Below are positions 5,968 through 10,398 of a stretch of DNA of 10,398 nucleotides, piece by piece. Each line of letters begins with the position of its first letter. Position 1 is the stretch's first letter. Both the position numbers and the translations under genes were made by a program. The stretch lies in NCBI GenBank assembly GCA_030640255.1, contig DAOWJS010000078.1, positions 1-10,398 of the forward strand. Direction: 5' to 3'. The notes under the pieces were generated by a model. It searched no databases, had not been told where the DNA came from, and was given only the letters and a program-made list of their open reading frames with translations. Source of the stretch: Dehalococcoidales bacterium (GTDB lineage: Bacteria > Chloroflexota > Dehalococcoidia > Dehalococcoidales > GCA-2688105).

Positions 5968-7251
5968 CTATATGACGGGCGTCTTTATGATGGTTTGCTC
6001 CCGTCTGGCTCCTACCGAGATGATGTTGACCGGGCAGGAAATGAGTTCTTCCAGTCTGGCTATATATTGACGAGCCTGAGCAGGCAATTGCTCGTATTGA
6101 CGGATGTCACTAATGGGAGCCTGCCACCCCTCTAGCTCCTCATAGATAGGTTGACACTTTTCCAGAGTAGTTATATTGCTCGGGAAATAGTCAACGGACT
6201 TTCCATTCAGTCTATAGCCGACACATATCTTCAGGCGAGGCAGAGCATTAAGGACGTCAAGTCGGGTAATGGCTGCCCCGGTAAAGCCGTTAATGCGGGT
6301 GCTAAGGCGAGCGACCACGGTGTCAAACCAGCCACAGCGGCGGGGTCGGCCGGTAGTGGTGCCATACTCGTGACCTCGTTCCCGAATCAAATCTCCAGTT
6401 TCATCCTTTAGTTCGGTAGGCAGGGGACCACTGCCCACCCTGGTGCAGTAAGCCTTAAATACACCTAGAATACGACTAATCCTAGTCGGGCTAATACCAG
6501 CCCCCAGACAGCCGCTGCTGGCTAGTGGTGAAGACGAGGTGGTGTAAGGGTAAGTGCCAAAATCGGGGTCAAGTAAAGTCCCCTGGGCGCCTTCTAATAT
6601 GACCAGCTCATCCCGGTTCAGGGCTTCCTCCAGCATTATGTCGGTTTCCCTGATACGAGCTGCCAAACGCTCTCCATACTGGCAATACTGAGCATATACT
6701 TCATCCAGTGACAGAGGGCTGGCCCCATAGATTTTGGTTAAAATAGTGTTCTTGTAATCAAGTATAAAACGGAGTCGCTCCAAGAAGGTTTCTTTATCCA
6801 GCAGGTCGCCGATTCTAATGCCCAACCTGGCGGCTTTATCGGCAAAGGCAGGACCTATGCCCTTGCCGGTGGTGCCTATTGCCTTTCCTGCCCGTGATTC
6901 TTCCTCCAGACGGTCAAGGAGGATGTGATAGGGCATAATCAGGTGAGCCCGGTCACTGATAAATAACCTGGTGGTATTCACCCCGCACTGGTTGAGCTGA
7001 GCTATCTCGTCAAGTAGGACAGCGGGGTTAATCACCACGCCATTACCAATAATGGCAACGGTGTATGGGTAAAAAATTCCAGAAGGGATAAGGTGCAGCC
7101 TAAATTCACCATAGGGGTTAATCACCGTATGCCCGGCATTATCACCGCCGGAAAAACGGGCTACTACCCCAGCCTTTTCCGCAAGCAGGTCAACTACCTT
7201 ACCTTTTCCCTCATCTCCCCACTGAGCTCCAATAACAGCAATAACTGGCAT
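5968..7251 (-). CDS. purA: Adenylosuccinate synthetase
   Basis: PurA joins aspartate to IMP using GTP and gives adenylosuccinate, the first committed step to AMP. The 427 residues match the bacterial family. GDEGKGK (12-18) forms the P-loop-like GTP/IMP site with catalytic Asp13. GGDNAGHT (35-42) carries catalytic His41. GTTGKGIGP (126-134), EGAQGTLLD (220-228), TTTGRPRR (298-305) and TRLDVL (329-334) are further IMP- and GTP-binding segments. The start ATG has a ggggg-type ribosome binding site five bases upstream (7257-7261). A 126-base gap with a likely promoter separates it from the lipid gene upstream, so it may be its own unit. It converges on dapA across the repeat. Confidence 0.98.
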   Translation of the reverse strand: MPVIAVIGAQWGDEGKGKVVDLLAEKAGVVARFSGGDNAGHTVINPYGEFRLHLIPSGIFYPYTVAIIGNGVVINPAVLLDEIAQLNQCGVNTTRLFISDRAHLIMPYHILLDRLEEESRAGKAIGTTGKGIGPAFADKAARLGIRIGDLLDKETFLERLRFILDYKNTILTKIYGASPLSLDEVYAQYCQYGERLAARIRETDIMLEEALNRDELVILEGAQGTLLDPDFGTYPYTTSSSPLASSGCLGAGISPTRISRILGVFKAYCTRVGSGPLPTELKDETGDLIRERGHEYGTTTGRPRRCGWFDTVVARLSTRINGFTGAAITRLDVLNALPRLKICVGYRLNGKSVDYFPSNITTLEKCQPIYEELEGWQAPISDIRQYEQLPAQARQYIARLEELISCPVNIISVGARREQTIIKTPVI

Positions 7252-7278
7252 TACTTCCCCCTCTAGAGATTCCTTTAA

Positions 7279-7307
7279 TTTATAACATAATAACGCCAGA
7301 GATAAAA
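7279..7307 (-). promoter_or_regulatory. Likely promoter of purA
   Basis: On the minus strand the sequence reads TGTTATAAA, an extended -10 (TG at 7287-7286, TATAAA at 7284-7279). At 17 bases there is only a poor -35 (TTTTAT, 7307-7302), which an extended -10 can tolerate. Transcription would begin near 7272, leaving about 20 leader bases that hold the ribosome binding site. The rpsO promoter has the same TGTTATA core. Confidence 0.45.
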
Positions 7308-7320
7308 GCGGCTAGAGGAT

Positions 7321-7372
7321 GGAGTTTATGAGGACAGATTGCCTCGGAAGGGAGGTTGAGGAATAAAACTCC
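7321..7372. other. Imperfect inverted repeat between the phosphatidyltransferase gene and purA
   Basis: ggagtttat (7321-7329) pairs with ataaaactcc (7363-7372), leaving one extra A as a bulge. The intervening 33 bases hold smaller gagg/cctc complementarity. On the minus strand it lies just past the stop of the upstream gene and before the purA promoter, where a terminator or attenuator would sit. There is no T-run, so its role is uncertain. Confidence 0.35.
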
Positions 7373-7377
7373 CCAAG

Positions 7378-7965
7378 CTACCTGTTTATTGTTTGTCGCC
7401 GCAAATGAACTAACCTCTGACCAACGGTGATAAAGCTAAATACTACTATAACAGCTAAGGCAATAATAACCTGGTTTAATAAAAGGCCTAGCGCCAGCAC
7501 AATGACCCTCTCGGGCCGGGTGAATAACCCCACCTGGCACTCCAGTCCTAGTGCCTCCCCCCTGGCTCTGATATAGCTCACCAGCGGGGAACCGAGTAGG
7601 GCAGCGCTAGCCAGTAAAATCCCGGTGATTGACGGTTCTCTAGCATATAGGACTAAAATGCCGAGTAGCAGGACTCCCTCAGATAAACGGTCAAGTGTAG
7701 AGTCAAGGACGGCGCCAAACGGGGTAGTCCGATTGGTGTGGCGAGCTAGTGCCCCGTCCAAAATGTCAAAGAAACCGGCAATAAGCACCACCAAGCCGGC
7801 AATTAAAAGGTGTTCGGTAGCAATAAGGGCAGCGGCACCGATAGCCAGTAAAAAGCCAAACCAGGTTAGGGCGCTAGGTGTTATCGGTGTCTTGGCTAAA
7901 AGCCGCACTGCCGGCTGAGTAAAGTGATAGGCTGTCGCCTTGCGAGCTTGGGATAACTTTGTCAT
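7378..7965 (-). CDS. CDP-alcohol phosphatidyltransferase, probable phosphatidylinositol phosphate synthase
   Basis: This membrane enzyme transfers a phosphatidyl group from CDP-diacylglycerol to an alcohol acceptor. The 195 residues contain the complete family motif: D67, D70, G71, A74, R75, G84, D88 and D92 (DxxDGxxAR...GxxxDxxxD), which binds two metal ions and the CDP group. Hydrophobic stretches at about 34-50, 53-66, 97-107, 113-130, 153-165 and 167-180 fit the usual six membrane helices. SYIRARGEALG (130-140) and RPER (150-153) resemble, from memory, the segments of mycobacterial PgsA1/PIP synthase that hold inositol phosphate. That and the nearby ino1 argue for inositol-1-phosphate as acceptor rather than glycerol-3-phosphate. 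The start is the only ATG after an upstream in-frame stop, and no clear ribosome binding site precedes it. A PgsA-type phosphatidylglycerophosphate synthase remains possible. Confidence 0.85.
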   Translation of the reverse strand: MTKLSQARKATAYHFTQPAVRLLAKTPITPSALTWFGFLLAIGAAALIATEHLLIAGLVVLIAGFFDILDGALARHTNRTTPFGAVLDSTLDRLSEGVLLLGILVLYAREPSITGILLASAALLGSPLVSYIRARGEALGLECQVGLFTRPERVIVLALGLLLNQVIIALAVIVVFSFITVGQRLVHLRRQTINR

Positions 7966-7995
7966 TAAACGTTGCTTTGGGAAATAACGCCATCT

Positions 7996-8011
7996 AAGCT
8001 GTCTTCAGCTT
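7996..8011. other. Small stem-loop between the glycosyltransferase and phosphatidyltransferase genes
   Basis: aagctg (7996-8001) pairs with cagctt (8006-8011) around a 4-nt loop in the 50-base gap. It has no T-run, so it is unlikely to be a terminator. It lies upstream of a gene that lacks a visible ribosome binding site. Confidence 0.3.
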
Positions 8012-8015
8012 TCAC

Positions 8016-9182
8016 CTAGACCGATATAGCTTCAGATTTGGCAAATCGTTCCTTCTGTGGAGACTGGCTAAGTATGCTAATATAATAATCCAATATCCTT
8101 TGAGCCAGGTATTTCCAGTCGTATTCTCTGGCTTTAATTTTTCCCCTGGCTCCCATCTGTTGCCGAAGCGATTCGTCAGTCATAAGCGAGATTAGAGCTT
8201 GAGCTAACGCTTCTTTATCTTTTGGCGGCACCAATAATCCCTCAACACCATGGGTTACTAGACTGGCATAACCCTCTATATTAGAAGCCACAATTGGCTT
8301 ACCAAGTGCCATAGCCTCAAGCAAAACGATACCAAAGCTTTCTCGCCCGGTGGCTGGAGCACAAAAGATGTCGGCTGTCTTATAATACCTAGGTAGGTCA
8401 TCGTAGGATGCATAGCCAACAAAAACCACGTCCTTTAATCCATGACGTTTAACATGCTTCTCATATTTATGACGCAGTCTGGTGCCGGGACCCACTATAA
8501 TAAGTCGCGAGTCAGGAATTTCCTGCTTAACTCGCTGGTAAGCCTTAAGTAGATAGTTTGCCCCTTTTCGTTTCTCCAGACGACCGGTAAACAGAATATT
8601 CAGTTTTCCGTCGCAGAATTCATCAATTGGAGGTACATCGGGGGAAAAATGCTCTAAATCTACGCCGTTAGGGATAATATTGTAGTGTCCGGGGAGATGT
8701 TTGTTGGCGAACTCCATGGCTGGTTTAGACACGGCAATTTTGCCGTCAAGCTTGCGGAACCACTTCCTTAAAAATCTAATGACTAAAGGTTTAGCAAAAC
8801 CATAGCTGGGTCTGCTGGCAAAGGCGTGAAAGGTGCCTATATTTGTTGTCTGTGACAGACGGAGCACGGTAGTGCATAACATTGGCACGAGGGGTTCGTG
8901 AAGGTGGATAATATCAAAGTTTTCTTTATCAAGCACAGCTCTTACGCTTGATGACAACCTTACCGATATAGTAACCCGAGCGATGGAACCGCTGGTAGGG
9001 ATAGGTCGAGGTTTACCTATGGGTATAAACCTATCGCCAAAAGTGGAAACTGCCTTAGATGCAGGGGCAATTACCTTAACTTCGTGCCCCATCCGGGTAA
9101 GGTAATACTCTAGTGAGGAGATGTGATTGGTTACACCGCCTGGGTAAGCAAAATCGTAAGGAGAGACCAGTGCTATCTTCAT
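8016..9182 (-). CDS. GT4 glycosyltransferase, PimA-like (probable phosphatidylinositol mannosyltransferase)
   Basis: This is a GT-B fold, retaining glycosyltransferase of family GT4, 388 residues. The N-terminal PYDFAYPGGVTNH (8-20) carries the PGG donor-binding loop and closely follows the start of mycobacterial PimA. GKPRPIP (56-62), LHEP (94-97) and TFHA with His119 are also PimA-like. In the C-terminal domain, GRLEKRKG (200-207) gives Arg201 and Lys206 for the donor phosphates. ESFGIVLLE (281-289) is the EX7E element that binds the nucleotide sugar. No signal peptide or membrane helix is seen, so it should work at the inner face of the membrane. It lies 10 bases after ino1 and 50 before the phosphatidyltransferase gene, supporting a role on an inositol phospholipid. 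The sugar (GDP-mannose in PimA) cannot be proved from sequence. Confidence 0.85.
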   Translation of the reverse strand: MKIALVSPYDFAYPGGVTNHISSLEYYLTRMGHEVKVIAPASKAVSTFGDRFIPIGKPRPIPTSGSIARVTISVRLSSSVRAVLDKENFDIIHLHEPLVPMLCTTVLRLSQTTNIGTFHAFASRPSYGFAKPLVIRFLRKWFRKLDGKIAVSKPAMEFANKHLPGHYNIIPNGVDLEHFSPDVPPIDEFCDGKLNILFTGRLEKRKGANYLLKAYQRVKQEIPDSRLIIVGPGTRLRHKYEKHVKRHGLKDVVFVGYASYDDLPRYYKTADIFCAPATGRESFGIVLLEAMALGKPIVASNIEGYASLVTHGVEGLLVPPKDKEALAQALISLMTDESLRQQMGARGKIKAREYDWKYLAQRILDYYISILSQSPQKERFAKSEAISV

Positions 9183-9192
9183 AAGTAGCTGC

Positions 9193-10338
9193 CTAAACCC
9201 TCTCCGCAGATTTACTCAGCTGTTTTTCCTCGGCAACTGGCGGAGTACTAGCAATGAACTCTTCTACCATGCGGTGAGCTTCGTCATCCGAATATTGAAT
9301 AGGTGGTGATTTCATGAAATAGGCAGAGGGAGCTACCAGTGCCCCTTTCAATTCCCGGTCTAAGGCGAGTTTGCAGCACCTTATAGCGTCAATAACTACC
9401 CCGGCTGAGTTAGGACTATCCCATACCTCAAGCTTCAGCTCAAGGTTCAGGGGAACATCGCCGAAGGTTCGTCCCTCCATCCTAATATGGCAAAACTTAC
9501 GGTCATCAAGCCAGGGGACATAATCGCTGGGACCGACATGGATATCTTTGGGGTCAAGCTTATAATCTAGCTGAGAGGTGACAGCGGTAGTTTTAGATAT
9601 CTTCTTAGATTCAAGGCGTTCTCGCTCTAACATATTTAGGAAGTCGGTGTTACCGCCGAAATTCAATTGATAGGTTCGCTCCAGTTTAACGCCACGGTCT
9701 CTAAATAGCTTGGTAAGCACACGATGGACTATGGTGGCTCCAACCTGAGATTTTACATCATCACCAATAATGGGGAGCCCCTTTTTAATAAAGCGCTCCT
9801 GCCAGTACTTCTCTCGGGCGATAAAAACCGGGATACAGTTGATAAAGCCGCAACCAGCTGCCAGCACCTGCTCAATATACCATTTAGTTGCCTCTTCACT
9901 ACCGACTGGCAGGTAGTTTATGACCACGTCGGATTGAGTTTCCTTAAGGATTTTAGTTATATCAACCGTGGGACCGGGTGCTTTCTCTATTATTTGAGAT
10001 AGATACTTACCCAGACCATCATGGGTCATACCTCGCTGAATTTTAACGCCGGTAGCCGGCACCTCACTAAATTTAAAGGTATTATTAGGCGAAGTAAAAA
10101 CTGCCTGCTCCAAGTCTTTGCCAACCTTGTTCTTATCAATATCAAAGGCAGCTACGAAATTGATGTCACTTATATGGTACCCCCCCAGATTAACATGCAT
10201 AAGTCCAGGCACAAATTCAGACTCTTTCGCCTTCTTATAGTAGTAAACACCCTGAACTAATGAGGAGGCACAGTTACCTACTCCTATTATAGCTACATTA
10301 ATATTACCCAAAGTTAACCTTGCCTCCTTTCTAGCCAC
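9193..10338 (-). CDS. ino1: Inositol-3-phosphate synthase (myo-inositol-1-phosphate synthase)
   Basis: Ino1 converts glucose-6-phosphate to 1D-myo-inositol-3-phosphate with internal NAD+ recycling. The protein closely follows the short prokaryotic form known from mycobacteria. Motifs are the NAD-binding GVGNCASSLVQG (19-30), NYLPVGSEEA (141-150), and GDDVKSQVGAT (192-202). They are followed by GGNTDFLNMLERERLESKK (228-246) and LEVWDSPNSAG (303-313). The given start is GTG at 10338, the longest option, with an in-frame stop a few codons upstream. No ribosome binding site precedes it. An ideal aaaggagg lies inside the frame at 10323-10330, so the true start is probably the TTG at 10311-10309. 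That would give 372 residues beginning next to the Rossmann strand. The gene heads the minus-strand operon and supplies the inositol phosphate for the phosphatidyltransferase downstream. Confidence 0.95.
   Translation of the reverse strand: MARKEARLTLGNINVAIIGVGNCASSLVQGVYYYKKAKESEFVPGLMHVNLGGYHISDINFVAAFDIDKNKVGKDLEQAVFTSPNNTFKFSEVPATGVKIQRGMTHDGLGKYLSQIIEKAPGPTVDITKILKETQSDVVINYLPVGSEEATKWYIEQVLAAGCGFINCIPVFIAREKYWQERFIKKGLPIIGDDVKSQVGATIVHRVLTKLFRDRGVKLERTYQLNFGGNTDFLNMLERERLESKKISKTTAVTSQLDYKLDPKDIHVGPSDYVPWLDDRKFCHIRMEGRTFGDVPLNLELKLEVWDSPNSAGVVIDAIRCCKLALDRELKGALVAPSAYFMKSPPIQYSDDEAHRMVEEFIASTPPVAEEKQLSKSAERV
10323..10330 (-). promoter_or_regulatory. Ribosome binding site arguing for a TTG start of ino1
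   Basis: The minus strand reads aaaggagg, nearly the full anti-16S match and the best in the window. It lies downstream of the GTG at 10338 and 11 bases before the in-frame TTG at 10311. The spacing is a little long but workable. It favours the shorter protein. Confidence 0.55.
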
Positions 10339-10398
10339 AGAAAGCCATTACCAAGGCTTACTTAATTACCCTCAGGTATTAACGCCACAGGTTACACT
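10339..10398 (-). other. Upstream region of ino1
   Basis: These 60 bases should hold the leader and perhaps the promoter of the inositol-lipid operon. I find no convincing -35/-10 pair. There is an imperfect palindrome around ttaa near 10376-10387 (8 of 12 positions symmetric). The promoter may lie beyond the window edge. Confidence 0.3.

Noticed and set aside
6151..6411. Plus-strand open frame inside purA; similarly 7625-7918, 9724-10002 and 10021-10260 inside the lipid genes
   Set aside because: Each lies antisense to a well-supported gene and has no family resemblance or leader of its own.

Overview
The window looks like ordinary chromosome from a Chloroflexota-type bacterium, most likely Dehalococcoidia or a relative. 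This is an inference from gene content, not a database result. The clues are an actinobacterial/Chloroflexota-style set for inositol phospholipids (Ino1, a phosphatidylinositol-phosphate-synthase-like enzyme and a PimA-like glycosyltransferase), a diaminopimelate (lysine) gene set directly behind rpsO-pnp, use of TTG and GTG starts, and C/G-rich palindromic intergenic repeats. Every protein gene is full length. I see no integrase, transposase, tRNA, rRNA, CRISPR array or defence gene.

Layout. Positions 1-410 are non-coding and hold a mosaic of hairpin-forming repeats, cut by the left edge of the window. A clear extended -10 promoter (411-439) then drives a tight plus-strand operon: rpsO (ribosomal protein S15, TTG start), pnp (polynucleotide phosphorylase), dapB, asd and dapA, with gaps of only 20, 3, 8 and 16 bases. 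The operon ends in a convergent gap (5690-5967) holding a second, complete copy of the repeat family: about 220 bp with 20-nt imperfect terminal inverted repeats and four nested hairpins.

The right half is read from the minus strand. Its order of transcription is ino1 (10338 or 10311 down to 9193), a PimA-like GT4 glycosyltransferase (9182-8016), a CDP-alcohol phosphatidyltransferase (7965-7378) and purA (7251-5968). The first three form a coherent pathway. Ino1 makes inositol-3-phosphate from glucose-6-phosphate. The phosphatidyltransferase joins it to CDP-diacylglycerol to give phosphatidylinositol phosphate. After dephosphorylation, the glycosyltransferase could add a sugar, as PimA does in mycobacteria. 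purA has its own likely promoter and may be a separate unit.

How the parts work together. The plus-strand operon joins translation and RNA turnover (S15, PNPase) with the consecutive early steps from aspartyl phosphate to tetrahydrodipicolinate (Asd, DapA, DapB). The minus-strand block makes an inositol-based membrane lipid. The best candidates for something little described are the inositol-lipid operon and the modular palindromic repeat family that brackets the rpsO-dapA operon on both sides.
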